Shown: in pieces, positions 46,537 through 54,943 of the stretch
How positions within the stretch are numbered: position 1 is the stretch's first letter
How the letters are laid out: each line of letters starts with the position of its first letter
From: Clostridiales bacterium GWF2_38_85
GTDB lineage: Bacteria; Bacillota; Clostridia; Oscillospirales; CAG-382
Direction of reading: 5' to 3'
Length of the DNA stretch: 64,000 nt
Assembly: GCA_001797275.1 (NCBI GenBank)
Contig: MGOY01000025.1
Coordinates: forward strand, 31,106 to 95,105
Translations under genes and position numbers: made by a program
The notes under the pieces: model-generated
What the model was told of the DNA's origin: nothing
The model's database searches: none
What the model saw: only the letters and a program-made list of their open reading frames with translations

Positions 46537-46661
46537 AAATTTTCCCCTTAAAATATAAGTTATTTATTTAGCTTTCATAGGTGGGTCAAATTCTTTATAT
46601 AATTTTACATGCTCAGGTAACTTATAAATTTATGTTAATTATTATTTCTTTTATTTTTATA
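46537..46661 (-). other. Short gap with a peptide-like remnant
   Basis: On the minus strand, KLPEHVKLYKEFDPPMKAK ends in TAA at about 46569, with no start or ribosome site upstream. It may be the tail of a lost gene; nothing else is seen. Confidence 0.25.
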
Positions 46662-47692
46662 TTATTGCTTATTTACCGCCCATGCACGCGGTACGAAAAG
46701 TGAATCGAACACAGCGAGTGCGTAGCGATCTGTCATGCCGGCTATATAGTCACACACAGCTACATCTATTCCGTCAGAATCTATGAATTTTCGATATTCG
46801 GGCGACAATGATTCGGGCTTGCTTTTAAAATAACCGTATAAAAGCTCAAGCATTTTTGTTACTCTGCCATCCTCGCTTTTCGCCTTCTCGTTTCGGTATA
46901 CCTTCTCAAACATGAATTCACGCAGCCTGTAGGTTGCAGTTCCGATGGGTTCTGTAAATCCCACTCCAAAACTGGTATTGCTGCCGTTATTTACTCCGTA
47001 TTCGATAACAGAGCGAACCATTGTGTTTATCCTGTCACCATGTGAATAGCCGAGTATATCCGACAGCTCAGTCGGTATATCTGAATAGCTGATAATACTT
47101 GCACGTACAGCGTCGTCGATGTCATGGTTTATATATGCAATTCTGTCGGCATATTTAATTAACTGTCCTTCGAGTGTGAATGCCAGGTCTTCACCGGTAT
47201 GGTTTGCAATACCATCCCTTACTTCAAACGTCAGGTTCAATCCCTGACCGTCATTTTCAAGCTTGTCCACAACCCTCAGGCTTTGGCTGCTGTGTGAAAA
47301 TCCGGCTGGGTTGAGTTGATTCAACGCATACTCACCCGAATGGCCGAAAGGTGTATGCCCAGGTCATGACCGAGTGCAATCGCTTCGGTAAGGTCCTCGT
47401 TCAACCTGAGCGAGCGGGCAATTGTACGGGCAATCCGTGAAACCTCAAGTGTATGTGTGAGTCTGGTGCGGAAATGATCGCCTTCGGGTGCGATGAACAC
47501 CTGCATCTTATGCATAAGGCGGCGGAAGGATTTACTGTGGATGATACGGTCGCAGTCACGCTGAAAGGGAGTGCGGAATTCACACTCTTCTATCGGCCTT
47601 AACCTGCCTTTTGTGAATTGACTTCTGGCAGCTTTATCACAAAGTGCCTGCCGTTCATACTCAAAAATCAAATCCTTCATTTCCATCACCAT
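46662..47692 (-). pseudogene. dgt: dGTP triphosphohydrolase split by a one-base deletion
   Basis: Two adjacent frames make one protein. The first, of about 123 codons, carries [15 protein letters not shown] and IALGHDLG, then shifts and stops. The second holds NQLNPAGFSHSSQSLR and the rest of the HD domain. Adding one C in GGGCAT near 47356-47360 restores [20 protein letters not shown], the exact family motif. Intact, it would be about 340 aa and hydrolyse dGTP to deoxyguanosine and triphosphate. Either an inactive gene or an assembly error in a short G/C run. Confidence 0.88.
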
Positions 47693-47704
47693 AATTTCTG
47701 AATT

Positions 47705-49342
47705 CTATTTTATATCTCTCTTGACAAAGGTCCAGAGTGAAGCAACAAACATTGCTAAAGCTGTTGCCCCCAACATAATAGCACCAAGTGTTGGATTTAG
47801 CTGAACAGAAGATAAGTTATACATATTTCCGTCACCCACGAACTGTGATAGATCAAGATAAGGTATGATAGTATATTTGAGCCAGTTGACTGAATTTTTC
47901 ACAGTGTAAGATATTATCTGGTATATCAATGGGAATACAATATTTAATCCTATACCCGAGACAACCGCCAGTGCTGTGTTCTTTGTTAGGGTTGACATCA
48001 TAAATGCAACAGAGATAAGGAATATCATTGATATCGAACAGAACATCGCCTGCACAGCAAGATACAGGAAGAAGCTGACCGACTGGACTGTTTCGCCGGT
48101 TACAAACATATATGGATATATAAAATCGGTAAATCCGTAGTTTATACCGAGAGAAATGATACATACTGCCATGCCTGCAAACATTGTTATATACCCCGTT
48201 ATTAAAACCGCTATATATTTCGCAGTTATTATCTTCCAGCGCTTAACAGGTCTGATAACAAGCATATTAATTGTCTTAGTTGAGAACTCACCCGACACCA
48301 TGCTTGAAGCAAGAAATACTGCTATTATAGCCACAAACATGGTCAGCGAAAGAAAGCTTAGTGATTGTTGACGGGTAGATTGAGTTATTGTGTAATCGGG
48401 AGTGTTATTATCAAGGCTTTCCCACAGTATAAGGTTCTTATCCTCGTATTTTTTAAGATTGTTCTGTGTCAGTTTTATAAAATCTTCATAACTCTGTTGA
48501 TTATAACTGTATCGTTCATTATATTCCTGTTCGTTCAATCTTAATTCATTTTTAGAAGAGATTATATTCTGAGCATTACTGTATATTGAATCCAGGGTGT
48601 TATTTTCCCAGCTACCTGAAGGCTCAATATCATTTTCTATACGAAATTCAAGTGTTTTTATAAATATTTCGTTATATGCTTTACTGTCTTTTAATGAATT
48701 AAGTGTATTTTTATATTCTTTATTATTTGGATATTGTTCTAATTTTAACTCAGCGGCAGTAATTTGGCTGTCGAATTGTTTATCCTGCCCCTCCGCATAT
48801 TTAAGTTGTTCTTTATAATAGCTCATATAGTCATTGTTTTCAACTGTAAGCCAATATTGTTCTATTGCATTATTTGTATCTTCAACCAGTGATTCAAGAA
48901 CATCATCGCTGACTTCAGTTCCAAGATATCCTGAATAATTATACAAATAACTCATTTCCTCTTCGCTGATATCATTATCAAGTACCAATTCTGCTTCAAA
49001 AACAATAATAGCATTTTGTTTTATTTGTTCAACAGTATTAAAGCGCCAGTCATTAATTTTAGTTACATTATATTCAAGTGCTTTCTCATAGACCGCCTTT
49101 TCTACTTTATATTGTTCCTTCACTACTTCCGGTTGATAATCACCTTTAGCTTCAATCTGCCATTCAAGATCCTGGATCATCTGCGATATATCTCGATCAT
49201 ATCCGTAATCATAATTATTTATATTGCTCAGAAAAGGAAGAGCAAAGCAAAACACAATAAAGATTGCGATGACAATTGTTGTGCTGGGAGCTTTGAACTT
49301 TTTGATAAGCTCATTTTTTATAAGCCTGCCTAATTTATTCAT
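47705..49342 (-). CDS. ABC-2-type transporter permease
   Basis: This 545-aa protein has one N-terminal membrane helix (about 20-40), a large extracytoplasmic helical domain of about 280 residues, and five or six C-terminal membrane segments. That is the ABC-2 permease shape of bacitracin- or lantibiotic-type exporters and of Na+/gliding exporters. It partners the ATPase upstream. The start MNKLGRL follows AAAGGA by 12 nt. The substrate cannot be inferred. Confidence 0.85.
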   Translation of the reverse strand: MNKLGRLIKNELIKKFKAPSTTIVIAIFIVFCFALPFLSNINNYDYGYDRDISQMIQDLEWQIEAKGDYQPEVVKEQYKVEKAVYEKALEYNVTKINDWRFNTVEQIKQNAIIVFEAELVLDNDISEEEMSYLYNYSGYLGTEVSDDVLESLVEDTNNAIEQYWLTVENNDYMSYYKEQLKYAEGQDKQFDSQITAAELKLEQYPNNKEYKNTLNSLKDSKAYNEIFIKTLEFRIENDIEPSGSWENNTLDSIYSNAQNIISSKNELRLNEQEYNERYSYNQQSYEDFIKLTQNNLKKYEDKNLILWESLDNNTPDYTITQSTRQQSLSFLSLTMFVAIIAVFLASSMVSGEFSTKTINMLVIRPVKRWKIITAKYIAVLITGYITMFAGMAVCIISLGINYGFTDFIYPYMFVTGETVQSVSFFLYLAVQAMFCSISMIFLISVAFMMSTLTKNTALAVVSGIGLNIVFPLIYQIISYTVKNSVNWLKYTIIPYLDLSQFVGDGNMYNLSSVQLNPTLGAIMLGATALAMFVASLWTFVKRDIK

Positions 49343-49488
49343 ATTTATAACCATTCCTTTTTATCATGTACGATGTTTCGTGCGGTTCCGGCTTGCCGGA
49401 ATTGCCGCCCCTCTGGCGGCAAAGTCGCAAAACTCGCCGTTTGAAAGAAAACTTGTTTTTCTTTCAGACTTATGACCATTTCTTATTT
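49343..49488 (-). repeat. Intercistronic hairpin element, tandem copy B
   Basis: In gene sense it has a TCTGAAAGAAAA/TTTTCTTTCA hairpin (49440-49468), GAGTTTTGCGACTTT, G/C-rich hairpins (GCCGCC/GGCGGC and TTCCGGC/GCCGGAA), then AAAGGAATGGTTATAAAT and the permease ATG. Confidence 0.7.
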
Positions 49489-49592
49489 AGTGAGTGGGAA
49501 TTGTGCCGTGTTTTGCAAAGCAGAACTTTTGCCATTCCGGACGGCGAAAAGGCACAAAACCCAAGTTTGAAAATTTATTTTCGAACTTCCTC
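49489..49592 (-). repeat. Intercistronic hairpin element, tandem copy A
   Basis: It begins right after the ATPase stop. It has a GTTCGAAAATAAATTTTC hairpin (49565-49586), GGGTTTTGTGCC, GCTTTGC, CGGCACAATTCCCACTCAC and a degraded AAGAAATGGTCATAA with no gene start. It is closest to the coat-gene element at 12987-13133. Confidence 0.72.
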
Positions 49593-50507
49593 CTACTGTA
49601 TGCTTTCAGCATGAGTGGCTTCAAGGAAAGCCTGCTCAAGCGTCTTCTGGTCGTATAACATCGAGTAGAGAGCGATACCGTTTTGAATAAACATTTCGGC
49701 AAGCTCTGAAGCTGTCTGTTTGTTTGCATTCAACGAAATATAATTATCCTTCAATTCAAACACAATTTCTTTATTCTTAAGAAGTTCTGCTGCTGCCTCG
49801 TATTTATCTGTTTCAAAATAATAGTGCAGAAGCTGTTCTGACGAAACCTCACCGATTGCATCCATTGACATTGTTGTTGTAACCTTGCCGTTTTCAATTA
49901 TAACAACTCTGTCACACATAAGCTCCATTTCTGCAAGCAGATGTGAGGAGACAAGCACTCCAACGCCGTTTTTAGCATACTCCCTGAGGTTATCACGAAG
50001 CTCCTTGATACCGACCGGATCAAGTCCGTTCGTCGGCTCGTCAAGAATGAGCAGGTTCGGGTTGTGCAGTATTGCCTGCGCAACACCCAGTCTCTGACGC
50101 ATACCAAGCGAATACTTTTTTACTTTATCGTTGATACGGTTTTCAAGCTTGACAACACGAACAGCTTTATCTATCTGTTCCTGGGTTATCCCGTTGTACA
50201 TTCTTGAAAAAAGCTTTAAATTTGTCATACCTGTCAGATAGATATACATTTCGGGGCTTTCTATAATGCCCCCGACCTTTTCAAGCGCTTTTTCGCAGTC
50301 GGTTTTTACATCGAATCCATTAATATGAACATCACCTGAGTCGATTGAAAGCAATCCGAGTATCATCTTTATAGCTGTGGTTTTCCCCGCACCGTTTGGA
50401 CCGAGAAAACCGACGACCTCTCCGGGATTAACTTCAAAGCTGACATTTTTTAAAACATGCTTGTTTCCGAATTTTTTATTAATGCTTTTGACTTCTAATA
50501 TCGGCAT
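49593..50507 (-). CDS. ABC transporter ATP-binding protein
   Basis: This 304-aa ATPase has Walker A GPNGAGKTT near residue 37, the signature YSLGMRQRLGVAQAIL, Walker B LLILDEPTNGLDP, and the switch His in VLVSSHLL. The C-terminal 80 residues are the accessory domain typical of bacitracin/lantibiotic-type exporters. GGAGG lies 6 nt before the ATG chosen. It works with the permease downstream. Confidence 0.94.
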   Translation of the reverse strand: MPILEVKSINKKFGNKHVLKNVSFEVNPGEVVGFLGPNGAGKTTAIKMILGLLSIDSGDVHINGFDVKTDCEKALEKVGGIIESPEMYIYLTGMTNLKLFSRMYNGITQEQIDKAVRVVKLENRINDKVKKYSLGMRQRLGVAQAILHNPNLLILDEPTNGLDPVGIKELRDNLREYAKNGVGVLVSSHLLAEMELMCDRVVIIENGKVTTTMSMDAIGEVSSEQLLHYYFETDKYEAAAELLKNKEIVFELKDNYISLNANKQTASELAEMFIQNGIALYSMLYDQKTLEQAFLEATHAESIQ

Positions 50508-50618
50508 GTCTACCTCCATAATTAATATTACTGTACATATAGTTATACAGCGAAATTTTGAATAATACTTTTTATTTAACTATATTTTTTTCAACTCGTA
50601 TATTTTTCTCGCTTTTGT

Positions 50619-51092
50619 CTATTTTTCAATGATTTTTTTTGATTTTTTTGTGCGTTTTGACATTAAATAAATTATTAAAACAGCAACAATTGCTCCCAAT
50701 GTATCAATCAACACATCACTAACCTGCGCACTCCTGCCGAGTGAACCCAGCTGTATCAGCTCATCACCGATTGCAACTGCCATCGGATAGAAAAGCGATA
50801 TAAGTATTTTTTTTCTGTTTGTAATGCTGTTTACCGTAATATATGTTAATAAACCCAGTACCGAAAACTCAAAGGCATGAGCCAGCTCTCGTATAATACC
50901 TGCAATTGTGTCTTCTTGCGCTTCGTTAATATCGATGCCAAGCAAATTCGCTGCTTTTTCGACGAAAACAACCACTCTATCGCTGTCAGCTGATGACTCG
51001 TCGGCATTCTTGAGTGAGTTCGAAAATATAAATGCTGTCCATAACAACGACAGCAATATAAATAAAATAAAATGCTTTTTGGATTTACTCAT
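50619..51092 (-). CDS. VanZ-family membrane protein
   Basis: This 157-aa protein has four membrane segments with the VanZ pattern: SNSLKNADESS after helix 1, HAFEFSVLGLL near 75, and IGDELIQLGSLGRSAQVSDV. VanZ gives low-level teicoplanin resistance in enterococci; most chromosomal homologues have no known role. It starts 14 nt after recN. Confidence 0.9.
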   Translation of the reverse strand: MSKSKKHFILFILLSLLWTAFIFSNSLKNADESSADSDRVVVFVEKAANLLGIDINEAQEDTIAGIIRELAHAFEFSVLGLLTYITVNSITNRKKILISLFYPMAVAIGDELIQLGSLGRSAQVSDVLIDTLGAIVAVLIIYLMSKRTKKSKKIIEK

Positions 51093-51106
51093 TTGCGTAG
51101 CTCCCG

Positions 51107-52783
51107 TCAGTCGGTTTGTTCCAATAACTCTTCTGCAGCAGCGCGGATGCGCTCCGATACATTCAAACCGCCGATGATTCTCGACAGCTCCTCAATGCGT
51201 GCTTCCTTATCAAGCTCATTGACATAGGTGTAGGTTCTGCCGTCTTTTTCTTCCTTTGTTATCCTCAGGTGGCAGTCTGCAAGTGCCGCAATCTGTGCCG
51301 AGTGGGTAACGCAGATAATCTGCAAGGGTGTTGCGGACATAGTGAGTCCTTTAAGCTTGATACCGATTTTACGGCTGGTCTTGCCCGAAATTCCGGTATC
51401 TATTTCATCAAATATGATTGTTCCCGCACTGTCCGATTGCGAAAGTACGCTCATTATTGACAGCATAATTCGGGACAGCTCGCCGCCTGATGCAATCTTC
51501 TCAATTGGCTTTGGAGGTTCACCAATGTTCGTTGATACCAAAAATCTGACTGTGTCAAAACCGTCGGGTGCCGGTTGTTTTTCACTGACCTCAACAACAA
51601 ACTGCAGCTTGCCCATGTCAAGAAATTCAAGCTCGTATTTTATTCTTGCAGCAAGTGAAACTGCACCTTCCTTGCGGATTGCGGTTAATACCACTGCTTT
51701 TTCAATCATAATTTTCTCAGCTTCAGTTAACTGTGATTTCAGCTTCGCCAGATATTCATCAGCGTTTTCGATCTGCTGCAGCTCGGTTTTCATCTTCTCA
51801 CAGTTTTCAAGAGTTACTTCGATGCTGCCGCCGTATTTGCGTTTTATGTCCTGGATAACATAAAGCCGTTCTTCGATTTTATCCAATCTTGCGCCGATTG
51901 TTCCGGTATCTTCATCAATATATTTCACAACCGTTTCGGATATGTCTTCTATCTCATATTTTATACTTTTAAGCTTTTGGGCAAGCTCGTTGAGTTCCGG
52001 CAAAACGGTCAGAAGTGATGATACTTCTCTGTAAGCTGTATCAACAAGGATAGAAGCTGATTTGTTTTCAGCACCATAAAGCGCATTGTATGCAGAAGAA
52101 CAACCCGTAACAATCTTCTTTGCGTTCAGAAGTCGGGTTTTCTGCTCGTTTAACTTCTCTTCTTCTTCGACTTTTAGTCTCGCATTCTCGATTTCACTTA
52201 TTCTGTATGATAGATAATCTGCACGACGAACTTTTTCATCCTCATCAACCTTCACAGAATTCAACTCATGTTTAATATCTGTATATTGCTTGTATGCTTT
52301 GTAATATTCGTCGGTTGCTTCACGGTTGTCAATAAATCTGTCGAGTAGTTTAATGAATGAATCAGCATCGCTGAGCATTCTGGTGTCTTGTTGACCGTGT
52401 ATGCAGATAAGCCGTTCCGCAGCTCCACGAAGTCTTGAAGCCGGCACTGTTCTTCCATTAATTTTTGAAATTGCTCTGCCGTCAAGTGACAGCTTGCGTG
52501 ATAGAAAAATTATTCCGTCCTCATCGGGCTCAAGCTCAAGCTCTGTCATTGTCTTCAATGTATCATCCGAAAATCCGCCGAAAGCACCTTCGACTAGCGC
52601 ATACTGTTCACCAGTCCTGATAAGCTCTCTGTCGCTTCTTGCGCCGCAGAGCATATTTATTGCATCAATAATAATGCTTTTTCCTGCTCCGGTTTCACCT
52701 GTGAATACACAAAATCCGCTGTCATGTTCGAGTGACAGCGTCTTTATTAATGCGATATTTTCAATATGTAACGATGACAGCAT
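51107..52783 (-). CDS. recN: DNA repair ATPase RecN
   Basis: This 558-aa SMC-like protein has Walker A GETGAGKSIIIDAI near residue 30, a long central coiled coil, SGGELSRIMLSI and Walker B IIFDEIDTGISG near the C-terminus. It acts in double-strand-break repair. GAGAGGAT lies 7 nt before the ATG. A TIR element lies between argR and recN. Confidence 0.97.
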   Translation of the reverse strand: MLSSLHIENIALIKTLSLEHDSGFCVFTGETGAGKSIIIDAINMLCGARSDRELIRTGEQYALVEGAFGGFSDDTLKTMTELELEPDEDGIIFLSRKLSLDGRAISKINGRTVPASRLRGAAERLICIHGQQDTRMLSDADSFIKLLDRFIDNREATDEYYKAYKQYTDIKHELNSVKVDEDEKVRRADYLSYRISEIENARLKVEEEEKLNEQKTRLLNAKKIVTGCSSAYNALYGAENKSASILVDTAYREVSSLLTVLPELNELAQKLKSIKYEIEDISETVVKYIDEDTGTIGARLDKIEERLYVIQDIKRKYGGSIEVTLENCEKMKTELQQIENADEYLAKLKSQLTEAEKIMIEKAVVLTAIRKEGAVSLAARIKYELEFLDMGKLQFVVEVSEKQPAPDGFDTVRFLVSTNIGEPPKPIEKIASGGELSRIMLSIMSVLSQSDSAGTIIFDEIDTGISGKTSRKIGIKLKGLTMSATPLQIICVTHSAQIAALADCHLRITKEEKDGRTYTYVNELDKEARIEELSRIIGGLNVSERIRAAAEELLEQTD

Positions 52784-52798
52784 ACCGGTATCCTCTCA

Positions 52799-52903
52799 TA
52801 TATGAAACTAACAAATGAATTGTGATTTTATTAATTTTGAAAGATTCATTCAGAATAGACTTTTTCAAAATTGCTGAGGTAATTCATTTGTTAGTTTCAT
52901 ATA
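52799..52903. repeat. TIR hairpin element, copy 2 (105 bp)
   Basis: The two ends (52799-52821 and 52881-52903) are a perfect 23-bp inverted repeat with core GAAACTAACAAATGAATT. The inner stem is AATTTTGAAA/TTTCAAAATT. It shares the GTGATTTTATTAAT stretch after the left arm with copy 3. It sits between the argR stop and the recN ribosome site. Confidence 0.88.
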
Positions 52904-52926
52904 GGGTAACTTTATAATGATCAACT

Positions 52927-53376
52927 CTATTTTATAAGCTGTTCGATTCTATGACAGATTTCCATCGATTTTGATTCATTTTTTGTGATTATAAGGAAAG
53001 TATCATCGCCTGCGATGCTACCGACGATATCATCCCAACCCATTGCATCAATTGCTGCTCCTGTTGCATTCCCCATACCGACAAGCGCTTTTACAACGAC
53101 CAGATTTCCTGCAAAATCTACGCCCTGTATTGTTTCGGCAAGAATTTTTGCAAGCTTGAAGCTCGAACCTGTCTGTGTTCTCGGAACAACTCCATACCGG
53201 GTTATACCCGAACGGTCAACAACCTTCTCAATGTCAAGCTCCTTCAGATCGCGTGAAATTGTTGCCTGAGTTGTTTCAATTCCTGACTTCTTTATCAGAA
53301 GTGCAAGCTCTTCCTGGGTATCGATAGGGTGTTCTTTAATCAGCTTTAAAATCAATTCTTGTCTTCGAGTTTTCAT
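52927..53376 (-). CDS. argR: Arginine repressor ArgR/AhrC
   Basis: This 149-aa protein has an N-terminal winged helix (TTQATISRDLKELDI) and a C-terminal arginine-binding hexamerisation domain (GNATGAAIDAMGWDDIVGSIAGDDT). In many Firmicutes it sits between tlyA/nadK and recN, as here. The ATG is preceded at 8 nt by GAAAGTGGA; a GTG four codons earlier is possible. Confidence 0.96.
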   Translation of the reverse strand: MKTRRQELILKLIKEHPIDTQEELALLIKKSGIETTQATISRDLKELDIEKVVDRSGITRYGVVPRTQTGSSFKLAKILAETIQGVDFAGNLVVVKALVGMGNATGAAIDAMGWDDIVGSIAGDDTFLIITKNESKSMEICHRIEQLIK

Positions 53377-53401
53377 TCGTAAATCCACTTTCGATTTTAT
53401 C

Positions 53402-54184
53402 TTATTTTGACAATTTTCTATACAGAGTATCGCAGAATGTATGCCCTTTGATGCGTATTAATTTTGTTGTCTTTTCGGAGCGTATAATTTTTACTCCGGT
53501 ATTCTCGTCTATTTCAACTGTTTTCCGTCCATCAGCTGACAGGAATGCCTTTTTGCCTCTTGTCGGTAAAAATCTCAGTTCGATTTCTTCATCGGGCGGG
53601 AAAATAAGCGGTCTTGAGCTAAGCAAAGAATGTGAGCATACCGGAGTGATACAAATGACCTCAAGTCTTGGATCAATAATCGGTCCGCCGGCTGCCATTG
53701 AATATGCGCTTGAACCGGTTGGTGTCGCGACAATAAGCCCGTCTGCACTGTAGACTGAAACCGACTTGCCGCAGCTGGTCAACTCAATGTCAATCATATG
53801 CGATACCGCACCTTTTGAGAGAACCGCTTCATTAAGCACAGATTCAAAATATTTTTCATTACCTGATTTTATAAGGTATATATCAAGCATCATCCGTTTC
53901 TCAATGATGAACTCATTGCTTACAAGTGCATTCAGCGAATCCAGCTCGTCCTTTTCAAGCTCCGCCATATATCCTGTATGTCCGAGATTTATTCCGAGCA
54001 ATGGTTTTTCACTGCCTGCAAGCGGCAGAATGGTACCGTCACCGCCAAGAACAATGATTGCTTCAGCTTGTTCTTTTCCGCAATCATGTATTATACCCAG
54101 TGAATTTAACTTTTTTTTAACCTCTGCTTCAAAGGCATCAATATTCGGTTTGTTGGTGTTCCTGACAATCTGAACTGCTTTCAT
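53402..54184 (-). CDS. nadK: NAD kinase
   Basis: This 260-aa enzyme has the GGDGT site (VLGGDGTILP near residue 47), LGINLGHTGY and the nucleotide-binding SADGLIVATPTGSSAYSMAA. It phosphorylates NAD to NADP. It starts 12 nt after tlyA. Confidence 0.96.
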   Translation of the reverse strand: MKAVQIVRNTNKPNIDAFEAEVKKKLNSLGIIHDCGKEQAEAIIVLGGDGTILPLAGSEKPLLGINLGHTGYMAELEKDELDSLNALVSNEFIIEKRMMLDIYLIKSGNEKYFESVLNEAVLSKGAVSHMIDIELTSCGKSVSVYSADGLIVATPTGSSAYSMAAGGPIIDPRLEVICITPVCSHSLLSSRPLIFPPDEEIELRFLPTRGKKAFLSADGRKTVEIDENTGVKIIRSEKTTKLIRIKGHTFCDTLYRKLSK

Positions 54185-54196
54185 CCCGTTGCTTCC

Positions 54197-54943
54197 TTAT
54201 TTTTTAAAAAATGCAAGAAACTCTATGTTTCCGTCGCTGCCCTTTATAGGAGAATCAATATATTTTTGTAAAGCTAAACCGTTCCGGTCAGCTGTATTTT
54301 TTATGTTTTCGAACATTGTGCCGTAAAGCTTTTTACTTCCTCTGACAATACCGCGTTTGCCGATGTTCTCCCTGCCCACCTCAAATTGAGGCTTGATAAG
54401 GCTAACAAAAACACCGCCTTCGGTTAGAATATCGCTCACCGCAGGATATATCAATGTTTGCGATATGAACGAAACATCCATTGTTACAATATCAATTTGC
54501 TTGTTAAAATTCTTTTTAGTCAGTGTTCTTGCATTTATACCCGGCATATCGAGAACATGGCTGTTCTCCTTTATTTTAGGATGCAGTTGATCTTTCCCGA
54601 CATCAACCGCATAAACAAAGTCAATGTCTCTCTGTATAAGACAGTCACAGAAACCACCCGTCGATGCACCGATATCAACCGCTGTTTTCCCAGTTACATC
54701 TATTTCAAAGCTGTCAAGAGCGGCTTCAAGCTTTATCCCTGCTCTTGAAACATATTTTATATCATCGATTATTTGTATATCCCACCCATCAATAAAAATT
54801 GATGGGTTACAGTCAATCTGCCTTGACGGCTTGCTCTCCACCTGTCCGTCGACAAGCACAGAACCTGATTTGATAAGCATCGAAGCTCTGTTTCTGCTTT
54901 CGCAAAGTCCAAGCTCTACCATCAGAACATCAAGCCTTGTCAT
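54197..54943 (-). CDS. tlyA: TlyA-family rRNA 2'-O-methyltransferase
   Basis: This 248-aa protein has an S4 RNA-binding domain (residues 1-60: SRNRASMLIKSGSVLVDG) and a Rossmann methyltransferase domain with VDIGASTGGFCDC and VTMDVSFISQT. Homologues methylate cytidines in 16S and 23S rRNA. The start overlaps the dxs stop by 14 nt. Confidence 0.94.
   Translation of the reverse strand: MTRLDVLMVELGLCESRNRASMLIKSGSVLVDGQVESKPSRQIDCNPSIFIDGWDIQIIDDIKYVSRAGIKLEAALDSFEIDVTGKTAVDIGASTGGFCDCLIQRDIDFVYAVDVGKDQLHPKIKENSHVLDMPGINARTLTKKNFNKQIDIVTMDVSFISQTLIYPAVSDILTEGGVFVSLIKPQFEVGRENIGKRGIVRGSKKLYGTMFENIKNTADRNGLALQKYIDSPIKGSDGNIEFLAFFKK

Noticed and set aside
46569..46640. A small gene ending DPPMKAK
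   Set aside because: No start codon or ribosome site; kept only as a possible remnant in the gap description.
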